DNA of 64,000 nt from Saprospiraceae bacterium. Its GTDB lineage: Bacteria; Bacteroidota; Bacteroidia; Chitinophagales; Saprospiraceae. Below the pieces are notes generated by a model. It had not been told where the DNA came from. It worked only from the letters and a program-made list of their open reading frames with translations, and did not search any database. Shown here in pieces: positions 18,254-27,817 of the stretch (positions are counted from its first letter, which is position 1; each line of letters opens with the position of its first letter). The stretch covers positions 372,001 to 436,000 of the forward strand of contig JADJGA010000003.1 of assembly GCA_016708265.1 (NCBI GenBank), written 5' to 3'. A program made the translations under genes and the position numbers.

Positions 18254-19309
18254 TTACGTATTTATCTTATTTTCAAAGTCTTTAATCACTTTTTCAAGTT
18301 TTTCTCCAAATACTAATTTAGCATTATCATATGTTTGATTACCAAAAAACTCAATGAATTTTTCTTTGCCAAAATTATCAATCAACTCTTTTACAAATAA
18401 TCCAGAAAGTGGATATGTTAATTCTTCGGGATAACCTTTCCAATTATTCCAAATCTCCTTAATTTCAACTTTGTTACCATTGTCTTTAATCCAATCTTTT
18501 ACAATTTGTTCCTTATCTTGACTTGTTTGGTCAAAACAAACCGATGTACCTTCATTTATCAATCCAGTTTTCATAACCATCTTGGTCGAATAGTTTGAAA
18601 TCACATGGGTCATTTCATGTCCTTTTGTTTGTTGAAAATGAGAATGTACAATAAAAAAGTTTGGGTCAGAAAATCCTAAATTGGCTCCAAACAATTTTTT
18701 CGCATCGTCTCTCGAATTCCAGACGAAAAAGTCAATTTTTTTAGGTAATTCACTTTCGAAAAACTCATTAATATTCTTAAAGACAATTTCTCTTGAAGAA
18801 AATATATTTTCAATGTCCGAGTCGCTCATGTTTTGAAAATAAAATCTGAAATTATCTGATTCTACAATTTTCCAATCCTTATAAAAATCATCAAATCCGA
18901 ACAGTAGTATTCTTTTATAGGCGTATTGTGTTGCATTTTTAGTGGCATTCAAATCAAAACACTCTTTTGTAGATTTTTTTGAGTTATCATAATCTTGGAG
19001 CATAAAATGACAAGTGCCTAAATATCCAAGTGCCCATGCTTTTCTCCATGAATTGTCAGGATCATTATTAACTGTGTAATCAAGATACGGAATTGCAGAA
19101 TTAAAGTCTCCTTTATCTGTTAATGCTCGACCTAATAATAGTTTATAATCAATATTGTTAGGGTCATCTTTTAAAAACTCATTAGCCTTTAAGATAGTCT
19201 TGTCGAAATCGCCTGACATATATATATTTCCAAGCTCTTCAACCTGTTTGTTTTGTCCAAATGTAAACAGGCTTGTCAGGATGATAATTGTCGTAATAAA
19301 TAATCTCAT
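18254..19309 (-). CDS. Secreted TPR protein with HExxH peptidase domain
   Basis: 351 residues from ATG 19309, which starts a signal peptide (MRLFITTIIILTSLFTFGQN). Residues about 25-130 are TPR-like helices (DYKLLLGRALTDKGDFNSAIPYLD). The C-terminal half carries KGHEMTHVISN and, about 20 residues later, GLINEGTSVCF, a gluzincin zinc-peptidase arrangement. The substrate is unknown. It is preceded by a canonical GTTAGGC core and the leader repeat (19356-19750), so it sits in the position of the first cassette of the array. Confidence 0.68.
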   Translation of the reverse strand: MRLFITTIIILTSLFTFGQNKQVEELGNIYMSGDFDKTILKANEFLKDDPNNIDYKLLLGRALTDKGDFNSAIPYLDYTVNNDPDNSWRKAWALGYLGTCHFMLQDYDNSKKSTKECFDLNATKNATQYAYKRILLFGFDDFYKDWKIVESDNFRFYFQNMSDSDIENIFSSREIVFKNINEFFESELPKKIDFFVWNSRDDAKKLFGANLGFSDPNFFIVHSHFQQTKGHEMTHVISNYSTKMVMKTGLINEGTSVCFDQTSQDKEQIVKDWIKDNGNKVEIKEIWNNWKGYPEELTYPLSGLFVKELIDNFGKEKFIEFFGNQTYDNAKLVFGEKLEKVIKDFENKINT

Positions 19310-19355
19310 AATATTTTGTTTTTGTTTAGTTGCAGGGTCTTCTTTACTATTTTGC

Positions 19356-19750
19356 CTAACTTCTAAATACACGCAATATCATTTATTAAAATATTTAATT
19401 AATTAATAATGACTATAAAAAAAGATACATAAATATATATTGTCCACATGAGAATCCTTTTTTCATTTTTTTCTACTTATTGCCTTTAGCTCTATTGTGG
19501 GTCCTGAACAACATCTGACAGTTTATTAATTATATCTAATAGCAAATTTAATCATTATTTCTAAAAATGCTATACTTTCTTTGATGACGGTCTTTTTTTT
19601 GGCATAGCTGCCTTTTATGTACTAAGCTAGTTTGCACACCTGCCTTTTGACTTTCCGTAAAAAGCCGGACAGGCTCTAATGGAAGAACCGCAACCTGCAT
19701 TTTGCCCTAAAAGCTTTGCACACCTTTATGGGATCAAGGGGCAGCAGTGC
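19356..19750 (-). repeat. Leader repeat, copy 2 (~395 bp), with candidate promoter
   Basis: Direct repeat of 13306-13697. On the minus strand it ends in GCGTGTATTTAGA then GTTAGGC, which fits GTTRRRY exactly. A minus-strand TAAATTTG (19543-19550) is conserved with copy 1 and could drive the array. This copy marks the upstream edge of the array; no integrase gene follows on its other side. Confidence 0.75.
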
Positions 19751-20551
19751 AACTGACAGCATTTTCTTTCCTACGCATAAAATTATTTTATATGAGAATC
19801 AAGGGTTAATTTTTTTTGCCACAATCCCGATCGTTATCGGGACTAAGACACCAAGAAACACCAAGTTATCTTAAGTAAAAATTTTAGTTATTATTGTGTT
19901 CCGATACTATCGGAATTGTGCCTTTGAGTCTTAGTGACTATATATGATCTGGTTATAATTCTCAACTCTTGATTCACATTATATAGAATCATTTACTTAC
20001 ACTAATCTAAGTTCAAATTATATTTGTTTACAGTTGATAAAAGCTTCAAAAAGCCTTAAGACAAAAAGAACCTTCACCAAACTGGGATTATTTTTTTTTA
20101 TGAATACTGTTTTCTCTTTATTTTCTTAACACATCGCAATAATTTCCACAACCCCAAACAAATATAATGTTATCTTCCCTTTAATTATCTTCCTCTTGAT
20201 TCAAAAAACAATGTACACATTATTTTTTATTTGCGTTTGAAATTATGTAAACTAAATATAATATGGCGAGAATAGACATTACATATTTTTTATTGCACTT
20301 TTATTTTTATATTTTTGAATAATAATTTTATTTATTTAATTAATAATTTTTATTTTTATATATTTATTATTTTATTTTTGTAATGTATTTATATTTTAAT
20401 GTAATAGTATTTTTTTTATTTTAATCTTATTTTTTTCTTTTTTTAATGTTATTTTTTGCATTTTTAAATTATTTTTATTTTTTTACAATTATATTTTTTT
20501 TTATTGCATACTATTTTTATATTTTTTTAATGTTTAAAACTCTATTATTAT
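19751..20551. other. Non-coding, very AT-rich stretch
   Basis: About 800 bp without a credible gene. It contains a hairpin (CCCGATCGTTATCGGG, about 19826-19841). From about 20260 to 20551 there is an extreme A+T tract with T-runs concentrated on the plus strand (repeated TTTTTATTTTT-like words). It directly precedes the HTH gene at 20552. Confidence 0.6.
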
Positions 20552-20926
20552 ATGCTTAAAATTAATATCAGACCAGTAATGAAATTGAGAGGCATTGAAA
20601 AACCATTTACTTATTTGGTGAGATCAGGATTTAACAATCATACTGCACACAACCTCTTAAATTCCAAAACCAGATCACTTCGACTTGATCATATTGAAAT
20701 ACTATGCTTATTATTGAAATGTACTCCCAACGATTTATTGGGCTGGAAGCCCGGCAAAAATATAGTTTCTACTGATAAATTACCATTGTCAAAACTCCAG
20801 GTTATAGAATCAAAAACTTTTGATATAAAGACTACTTTAATGGACCTGACTTTGGATGAGCTAAAATCTCTTACAGATAAAATAAATAAAGACTACAATG
20901 AAAACAATACAGAACCCATAGTGTAA
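20552..20926 (+). CDS. Cro/C1-type HTH regulator
   Basis: 124 residues. Residues about 8-70 match the compact HTH_26/YozG-like Cro/C1 fold (MKLRGIEKPFTYLVRSGFNNHTAHNLLNSKTRSL...IEILCLLLKCTPNDLLGW). A C-terminal charged helix follows (LTLDELKSLTDKINK). Its target is unknown. It lies alone between an AT-rich tract and the efflux genes, pointing away from the latter's 3' end. Confidence 0.75.
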   Translation: MLKINIRPVMKLRGIEKPFTYLVRSGFNNHTAHNLLNSKTRSLRLDHIEILCLLLKCTPNDLLGWKPGKNIVSTDKLPLSKLQVIESKTFDIKTTLMDLTLDELKSLTDKINKDYNENNTEPIV

Positions 20927-21474
20927 CAGTTTTAATATCCATTATGGGAAATTTTTGATTTGATTCAATAATTAAACCCGAATGGATGATTGAAGGGACT
21001 ATCTTAAAAAAAAATTTTATGCCACGGTTGGTGTTTTCACCAATAGCAAATGCCATCATAGGCTAAAAAATAAGATTTCATGCATTTATAAGAGTCTGTT
21101 TAAAATGCAAATAATTTTCAATTAACACTTAAACTGATAATATATAATTATTTAATATATAGGTTTTTGCGTCTCTGCGCCTTTGCGTGAAATTGAGCAA
21201 ATTAGTATTTTTAAACACCCTCGGCTGAAAGGTTTTGAATTGCAAATTCATAAAATATCTGATTGCAGTTAAGAACTGGACAATCCGGGGACAAAGTACG
21301 AAGTACGATTTTAACTTTGAGAATTATTCAATGGGTTTTTTAAAATGGACAATGTATGATGGACAATTCACCTTCCGTAATCTATAATTAATAATTTGTA
21401 ATTCATACATTCTCATTCGTAATTGATCATTTTTCATTTTCAATTTTCAATTTTCAATTTTCAATTATCCACCC
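20927..21474. other. Non-coding interval with repeats
   Basis: About 550 bp. It holds the second copy of the interspersed hairpin repeat (21020-21092), the word GTACGAAGTACGATTTT (about 21296), and tandem TTTTCAA units (about 21437-21468) complementary to those at 4847-4873. No gene is seen. Confidence 0.6.
21020..21092 (+). repeat. Interspersed repeat, copy 2 (TTGGTG-TTTT-CACCAA hairpin)
   Basis: Same orientation as copy 1 (8894-8967). Both share GCCAC, the hairpin (here 21028-21043), GGCTAAAAA, TAAGATTTCATGCATTT. Together they bracket about 12 kb of accessory DNA. Confidence 0.65.
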
Positions 21475-22599
21475 CTACTCCTCCTTTTGCAGCATTATGC
21501 CACCATCGGTTATTACAAGTTTATCTTTCAACTTCTCAATTTCGGTGCAACTGAAATTATGTTCATCTTTAATACTGACTTTGACAGGGTATTTCACAAA
21601 ATAGTTTTGTGAATTATCTTTTTTCTCCAGTACGATAATAAAATTCTCCTCTCCCTCACTCAGTAATGCATTAATTGGTAATGCATTTTTTTTGACAATA
21701 CCAGTAATGATCTTTGCTGTGACATAGGTCTGGTCGGAATAATTTATCCTGCCATTGATATCTGCATGCACCTCTACTGCTTTGGTGTCAGGATCAATAG
21801 ATGGTGATACCAGGTGAACACTTGCCCTGTGTTCTGAGCCATCAGGAGTCCTGAAGAATACACTCTGTCCCGGTCTTATTTTCGGTATATCATTTTCAAA
21901 TACATTTAAACTCAGGTGGGCATCCTGATTGTTGACAAGCATCAAAACCGGCTCGGTTGCAGATGCATAAGAGCCGTTTACCTTATCAATGCCGGAAATA
22001 ATTCCTGATATGGGAGCAGTAACCTTAAAGCTGCTTTTGTATTCTCCTTTTATCACTTCAGCTATATTTATTCCTAAAAGCTGGAGTTTCTTCTTCATAC
22101 CATTATAATTGGCAAGCTGGCTTTTATAATCACTTTCTGATTTGAGGTACTTCTTCTCTGAATTGACATTCTCTTTGTATAATGCAAGCTGTCTTTCATA
22201 ATCATTCTTAAGGTAGTTCAATTGCTCACCAAGAGAAGCAAAATCCTGCTGCATAGTGATCAGGTCATGGCTTTCGATGCTAAACAGGTACTGACCTTTC
22301 TCGATTCTCAGTCCTACCATCAAATTTACTCCTTTTATGATCCCCGGAAATAAAGGACTTACTTTGTATTGCGAAGATGGTGGTATTTCAATATTGCCAC
22401 TTGCCTCTATGACCTCAGTGAAATCAGCGGGTTTAACCCGATTGAGTTTTATCGAACCACTGCCAAGTTGTTGCTCAGACAATACTGCATAATATTCACT
22501 CCCTGTAGTTTCAGCTTCTTCACCAGCAGCACCTTGCTTCTTACATCCGGCAAGTGCCAGTGCAGATAATATAATGAGGATTAAAAATCTGTGTAACAT
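21475..22599 (-). CDS. RND efflux periplasmic adaptor (CusB/CzcB-like lipoprotein)
   Basis: 374 residues. Lipoprotein signal with lipobox LALAGCKK (Cys about 19). The membrane-fusion-protein order is visible: beta-barrel and lipoyl half-motifs (SPLFPGIIKGVNLMVGLRIEKGQYLFSI), a short coiled coil (about residues 120-180), the second lipoyl half (SFKVTAPISGIISGIDKVNGSY) and a C-terminal barrel. It lies 13 bp downstream of the RND gene in one operon. The adaptor links the inner-membrane pump to the outer-membrane channel, which here is fused to the pump. Confidence 0.88.
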   Translation of the reverse strand: MLHRFLILIILSALALAGCKKQGAAGEEAETTGSEYYAVLSEQQLGSGSIKLNRVKPADFTEVIEASGNIEIPPSSQYKVSPLFPGIIKGVNLMVGLRIEKGQYLFSIESHDLITMQQDFASLGEQLNYLKNDYERQLALYKENVNSEKKYLKSESDYKSQLANYNGMKKKLQLLGINIAEVIKGEYKSSFKVTAPISGIISGIDKVNGSYASATEPVLMLVNNQDAHLSLNVFENDIPKIRPGQSVFFRTPDGSEHRASVHLVSPSIDPDTKAVEVHADINGRINYSDQTYVTAKIITGIVKKNALPINALLSEGEENFIIVLEKKDNSQNYFVKYPVKVSIKDEHNFSCTEIEKLKDKLVITDGGIMLQKEE

Positions 22600-22612
22600 T
22601 TCCTGATAATTT

Positions 22613-25600
22613 TCAATTTAAGAAATTAAGATTTATAGCTTTTTGATTGTATTCGTTCAGAGTTCTAAGGTAATTCAGTTCTATTTCCCTGACATTTTCA
22701 ATACTTTGTAAAAAATCAAAGAAATCAATTTCCCCATTTTCATAGTTAAGCTTTGCTTCTTTCAGAATTTCCCCTGCAAATTCATTTTTTTGCTTTTCAA
22801 GAATATCCAGGTTTTTCTCAATGATCTCAATTTCTGATTTCAGGTTAACAAAATCCCTGTTCCAGGTAGCATGATCGATAATAGCAAGGTTTTGAGAAAT
22901 CTGATACTGAATTTCAAAAGACTGTACCATTTTACTTTTTCCTGAAAAGAGAAGAGGTATTCCTACTCCTATCTGAAATCCCGGCACAATTTTATTCAAG
23001 CCTGTATTCGTACCTCCGAAAACCGAAAAACTGAGATCGGGAAGCCAGTATTTTTTATTGAGATGCAGGTTCAGTTCATCACTTTTTATCTGATTTAAAT
23101 TAAGCATATGGGATGATGAATTTTCATATTTCATCGGATTCAGTCCGACTTTCACGAGTTTTATATCATAGACTTCAAGGTTTTGAATATTCGTTAAAAA
23201 TTTCAACTCATTCAATACAAGGGAGATTTCCTTTTGCAGATTCTGTATGACGATATGCAGATTTTGCAATTTAGCCTGGGAAGTGATTTTATTAAGTTTA
23301 TTGCTTTCACCAAGTTTATAATTTTTTTCCATCCTGGCAGTGAAATCAGTGAATAATGTATCCAGAGCACTGTAAATTTTCTCACATTCCTGCAGATAAC
23401 ACAGTTGAGAATAAAGTTGAGAAATATTTTTCGATATCTCCAATATCATTTTCTGTTTTTCCAGCTCACGGGAATTTAAATTATTTTCCAGGATTTTCCT
23501 TTTCATTTTGTATATGCCCGGATATTTAAAGGACTGCTCCAACCCCATAACATTCAGAGGCTTATCATTAATTGCAAAATTATTATTGTCGCGATTGAAA
23601 TAAACATGGGCATTTTCAAATTGGGTTGATGCCTGCATTTCCAATCGTGACTTTTCAATTTCAGCATCATTTATCTTCAGTCCGGAGTTGTTTTTTAATG
23701 CAATATCAATCAGTTCATCTACAGAATTTACTTTTTGAGAAGTAGATACCTGCACTGAAAGAAAAAATAGAACACCTGTCAGTAATGATTTGGAGTGTTT
23801 TTTCCCGATCTTAAAAGACCTGGTATCGAATATAGAATAAAGTATAGGCAGGAATATCATTGTAAGTAAGGTAGAGGTGATCAGTCCCCCAATAACTACT
23901 GTGGCCAATGGACGCTGAACTTCGGCTCCGGCACTGGTGGAAATTGCCATTGGTAAAAAACCCAGAGCTGCAGCCATTGCAGTCAGTATTACAGGTCTTA
24001 GTCTTTCAGTAGTACCTTTAATTATGCGTTCATGAATATTATCTATTCCATGTTCTTTCAATTCCTTTAAATGCTCAATCAAAACTATACCGTTAAGTAC
24101 CGCAATTCCAAATAGTGCTATAAAACCTACACCCGCTGAAATACTGAATGGCAGATCCCTGATCCAGAGCAGGTAAATACCCCCAACAGCAGCAAGCGGA
24201 ATAGCTGTGTAAACCATCAGGGCCTCTTTGATACTTCTGAAAGCAAAATGCAATAAAATGAATATCAGTATCAGAGCAACAGGCAGTGCAAAAGCAAGCC
24301 TGGCTTTTGCTGATTTCAGGTTTTCAAATTGTCCTCCATATTCAATAAAATATCCTGTCGGCAGTTTGACCTTACTTTCAACAATTTGGCTGACCTCATC
24401 CACTACCGATTGCATATCCCTGTTCCTGACGTTAATACCGATCACTATCCGACGTCGTGTATTGTCTCTTGAAATTTTGGCAGGACCTTTTGAATATGAT
24501 ACACTGGCAATTTCAGTCAATGGGATTTTTCCGGCAACAGGAGAATCGATCCATAATTTTTCAAGGTCCGTAATATCATTTCTTTGAAAATCTTTCAGTC
24601 TCATCACCAGATCAAACTGCTTCTCTCCTTCAAAAATAGTCCCGAATACCTGACCCGAAAAGCCGGAAGTGATCATATCATTGACATCATTGGTATTCAG
24701 TCCGTACTTAGCTATTTTCTGTTTATCGATCTTTACACTCATCTGTGGTAGTCCCGAAACCTTCTCAACAGTGATGTCTGAAGCACCTTCCACGTTTTTT
24801 ATAAGGTTTTTTATCTGATTGGCTGTTGATGATAAAATATCAAGATCATCTCCAAATATTTTAATTGCTACATCCGATCTTACCCCGGTTATCAATTCAT
24901 TAAATCTCATTTCTATGGGTTGAGTGAATTCTATGTCAATTCCGGGAATTACCAGAAGAGCTTCCTTAAATTTATCTGCGAGCTCATCCTTGGATTTTGC
25001 GCTTACCCATTCTTTTCGGGGCTTTAATTTAATGATCACATCACTTTCCTCCATCGACATGGGATCAGTAGGTACTTCTGCAGCACCGATGCGACTGATT
25101 ACCTGATCGACCTCAGGGAATTTATCAAGCAGGATTTTTTCAATCTGTGTAGTTATCTCAATTGTTTTGCTTAAGGAAGTACCAGTTTTAAGCACAGGCT
25201 GAACTACAAAATCCCCTTCATCCAGAGTAGGGACAAACTCTCCACCCATGCGGGAAAATAAGAACATTGCTGACATAAATACCATCAAAGTAGCACCGAT
25301 CACCATCTTTTTGTTATTCAAAGACCATTTGATCACGGGCAGATACATAGCGGTAAGAAATGCCATTATCCTCGAGGAAATACCTTTAGGATTCTCTGAT
25401 ACAGGTTTAAGAAACATAGAAGAAATAACCGGAACATAGGTGAAGCATAATATCATGGCCCCGATAAGGGCAAAACTAAAAGCAAGTGCCATAGGTGTAA
25501 ACATTTTGCCTTCAACACCTCTTAGGGATAAAATCGGTATGAAAACTATAAGTATGATGAGCTGTCCGAAAATTGCAGAATTCATCATTTTATTTGCACT

Positions 25601-26932
25601 GCGAAAAGTTATCTTATCGATTTCCTCCTGTCTTTCATTCTTCGAAAGTTGATTAAGATGGATAGAACTGGCTGTGATTTTAAATGCAATAAACTCGACT
25701 ATGATCACCGCTCCGTCAATGATAATACCAAAGTCTATAGCACCCAGGCTCATCAGGTTTGCATCACTTTTAAAAATATTCATCAGCGATATTGTAAATA
25801 GCAGGCTCAGCGGAATGACAGATGCTACTACTAAACCGGATCTGAAATTTCCAAGTAACAGGACTACTATAAATATCACTATTAAACTACCTAAAAGCAG
25901 GTTTTCCTCGACTGTAAATGTAGTTTTTCCTATTAGTTCACTTCTGTCGAGGAATCCGTTTATATAAACACCTTCAGGTAAAGATTTCTGTACTTCCCCG
26001 ATTCTTGTTTTGATACCTTCTATCGTTTTCTTTGAATTGCCGTTTTTAATCATCATGATCTGTCCAAGTACTTTCTCCCCTTCCCCATTTCCGGTTATAG
26101 CTCCGAATCTGGGGGCATGTCCTATTCGCACTTCAGCAATATCCCTGATAAAAACTGGTGTTCCGCTTTTGGTGGTAATGACAGTATTCCTGATATCATC
26201 TGTATTTTTGATCAACCCTTCACCTCTTACAAAATAAGCCTGATTGTTTTTTTCTATATACCCTCCTCCTGCTACACTATTGTTTTTTTCAATTGAATTG
26301 TAGATATCGGTGATATCAATGTCAAAAGCCTTTAGTTTGTCGATATCAACAGCAACTTCATATTGTTTAAGAAGTCCACCCCAGGTATTTATCTCGACAA
26401 CTCCGGGTAAACCTGACAACTGTCTTTTGACTATCCAATCCTGTATAGTCCTCAGATCCATCGGAGAGTATTGATCTTTATAGGGTTCCTTTACCTCGAG
26501 GGTATACTGATACACTTCTCCCAGTCCTGTGGTGATAGGTCCCATTTGCGGAATTCCATAACCTTCAGGAATCTTTTCAGATGCACTTTTAAGCTTTTCT
26601 GCGAGAAGTTGACGGGGCAGATAGGTCCCCATATCATCATTAAAAACAACTGTTACAACCGAAAGACCAAACTTTGAAATTGACCTTATTTCCTTTACCC
26701 CGGGGAGATTTGCCATTTCCAGTTCAACAGGATATGTGATAAACTTTTCCACATCCTGAGTTGAAAGGTTCTTTGAAGTTGAGATCACCTGGATCTGATT
26801 GTTGGTAATATCAGGAACGGCCCCTATTGAAATCTGTGTCAAAGAATATAATCCAAAACCAACTATCGTCAAGGTAAATAATATGACTATAAGTTTATTT
26901 TTAATGCTGAATTTGATCAGGAATTCCAACAT
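22613..26932 (-). CDS. Heavy-metal RND efflux pump fused to a TolC-like domain
   Basis: 1439 residues. Residues 1 to about 1035 are a CusA/CzcA-type RND pump: N-terminal helix, large porter loops, and the heavy-metal subfamily signature DFGIIIDGAVIIVE in TM4. A hydrophobic, signal-like segment (about 1048-1064, LLTGVLFFLSVQVSTSQ) leads into about 375 residues with TolC-like heptad helices (ALKNNSGLKINDAEIEKSRLEMQ; IGVGIPLLFSGKSKMVQSFEIQYQIS). So pump and outer-membrane channel are one polypeptide, a fusion known in Bacteroidota. The metal (Cu/Ag or Zn/Co/Cd) cannot be decided by reading. Confidence 0.9.
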   Translation of the reverse strand: MLEFLIKFSIKNKLIVILFTLTIVGFGLYSLTQISIGAVPDITNNQIQVISTSKNLSTQDVEKFITYPVELEMANLPGVKEIRSISKFGLSVVTVVFNDDMGTYLPRQLLAEKLKSASEKIPEGYGIPQMGPITTGLGEVYQYTLEVKEPYKDQYSPMDLRTIQDWIVKRQLSGLPGVVEINTWGGLLKQYEVAVDIDKLKAFDIDITDIYNSIEKNNSVAGGGYIEKNNQAYFVRGEGLIKNTDDIRNTVITTKSGTPVFIRDIAEVRIGHAPRFGAITGNGEGEKVLGQIMMIKNGNSKKTIEGIKTRIGEVQKSLPEGVYINGFLDRSELIGKTTFTVEENLLLGSLIVIFIVVLLLGNFRSGLVVASVIPLSLLFTISLMNIFKSDANLMSLGAIDFGIIIDGAVIIVEFIAFKITASSIHLNQLSKNERQEEIDKITFRSANKMMNSAIFGQLIILIVFIPILSLRGVEGKMFTPMALAFSFALIGAMILCFTYVPVISSMFLKPVSENPKGISSRIMAFLTAMYLPVIKWSLNNKKMVIGATLMVFMSAMFLFSRMGGEFVPTLDEGDFVVQPVLKTGTSLSKTIEITTQIEKILLDKFPEVDQVISRIGAAEVPTDPMSMEESDVIIKLKPRKEWVSAKSKDELADKFKEALLVIPGIDIEFTQPIEMRFNELITGVRSDVAIKIFGDDLDILSSTANQIKNLIKNVEGASDITVEKVSGLPQMSVKIDKQKIAKYGLNTNDVNDMITSGFSGQVFGTIFEGEKQFDLVMRLKDFQRNDITDLEKLWIDSPVAGKIPLTEIASVSYSKGPAKISRDNTRRRIVIGINVRNRDMQSVVDEVSQIVESKVKLPTGYFIEYGGQFENLKSAKARLAFALPVALILIFILLHFAFRSIKEALMVYTAIPLAAVGGIYLLWIRDLPFSISAGVGFIALFGIAVLNGIVLIEHLKELKEHGIDNIHERIIKGTTERLRPVILTAMAAALGFLPMAISTSAGAEVQRPLATVVIGGLITSTLLTMIFLPILYSIFDTRSFKIGKKHSKSLLTGVLFFLSVQVSTSQKVNSVDELIDIALKNNSGLKINDAEIEKSRLEMQASTQFENAHVYFNRDNNNFAINDKPLNVMGLEQSFKYPGIYKMKRKILENNLNSRELEKQKMILEISKNISQLYSQLCYLQECEKIYSALDTLFTDFTARMEKNYKLGESNKLNKITSQAKLQNLHIVIQNLQKEISLVLNELKFLTNIQNLEVYDIKLVKVGLNPMKYENSSSHMLNLNQIKSDELNLHLNKKYWLPDLSFSVFGGTNTGLNKIVPGFQIGVGIPLLFSGKSKMVQSFEIQYQISQNLAIIDHATWNRDFVNLKSEIEIIEKNLDILEKQKNEFAGEILKEAKLNYENGEIDFFDFLQSIENVREIELNYLRTLNEYNQKAINLNFLN

Positions 26933-27190
26933 ATCTTTTTTTTTGCTAAATTACAAAATATTTCTATGCGATTTTTATAATTTTTTCTTTTGATTATTAA
27001 AAAAAAGAAAAAATATTTACGAAACTGAAATGCAATTACTTTCTTAAACATTCATATCTCTAATACTTTAACCCATATCCATATTTACACAACCGATAGT
27101 CGTTTGCAACTGCGATCAAATAGTTATAAACCGCGCGCTATAGCGGGGCAGGTTTTCCAATTTATTTACTATATATTTTAACTTTTAGTT

Positions 27191-27811
27191 CTAATGATTA
27201 GGCTCATGCCAACCATTGATGATTGATCTAAAACTGCTCAGAGGATTCTTTCCAATGGTACAAAAATATACATGAACAAAAAGAAAGACAGTAGCAAAAA
27301 AGCCATTAATTACATGAAAAAAATCTGCTACCATAATACCACCATAGCCGAATATTTTATTAGGAATTACTTCCGGCAATAATAAGGCTATCCCGGAAAA
27401 TACTAATATCGGTAAAAACAAATACATCACAAGGACATATGAGAATTGCTGAAGAGGATTGAATTTTCTCTTTAAAGTAATTTGATATGGTGGATTTTCT
27501 CCTTTAAAAATTCCATATGAGTAGTAATAGAACTGTTTCCAAAGTTTTTGCGGATATTTCTTGAATTTTATACGATAATGTCTGTAATTGCCAGTAACAA
27601 TATTTACTATTATAAACAACAAATAGTCAATTGTTAATATAACTCCGGCAATATTATGAATTGTAACAGAATAATCAAATCTTATAAATGTATATTCCAA
27701 ATCTGAATATTGAAGACTAACTCCGGTGATAATAAGCAATATTATCATGATTGCGTTAATAAAATGCCACACTCGAATGGCAACCGGATATAAATATATT
27801 TTATTATTCAT
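27191..27811 (-). CDS. Membrane cytochrome b (thiosulfate reductase/hydrogenase type)
   Basis: 206 residues with four to five helices and paired histidines near helix ends (IRVWHFINAIMIILLIITG; DYSVTIHNIAGVILTIDY; DFFHVINGFFATVFLFVHVY), the pattern of di-heme cytochrome b subunits that exchange electrons with the quinone pool. It follows the heptaheme cytochrome gene by 6 bp on the same strand, so the two form a likely quinol:cytochrome c pair. Confidence 0.78.
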   Translation of the reverse strand: MNNKIYLYPVAIRVWHFINAIMIILLIITGVSLQYSDLEYTFIRFDYSVTIHNIAGVILTIDYLLFIIVNIVTGNYRHYRIKFKKYPQKLWKQFYYYSYGIFKGENPPYQITLKRKFNPLQQFSYVLVMYLFLPILVFSGIALLLPEVIPNKIFGYGGIMVADFFHVINGFFATVFLFVHVYFCTIGKNPLSSFRSIINGWHEPNH

Positions 27812-27817
27812 GGGTTT

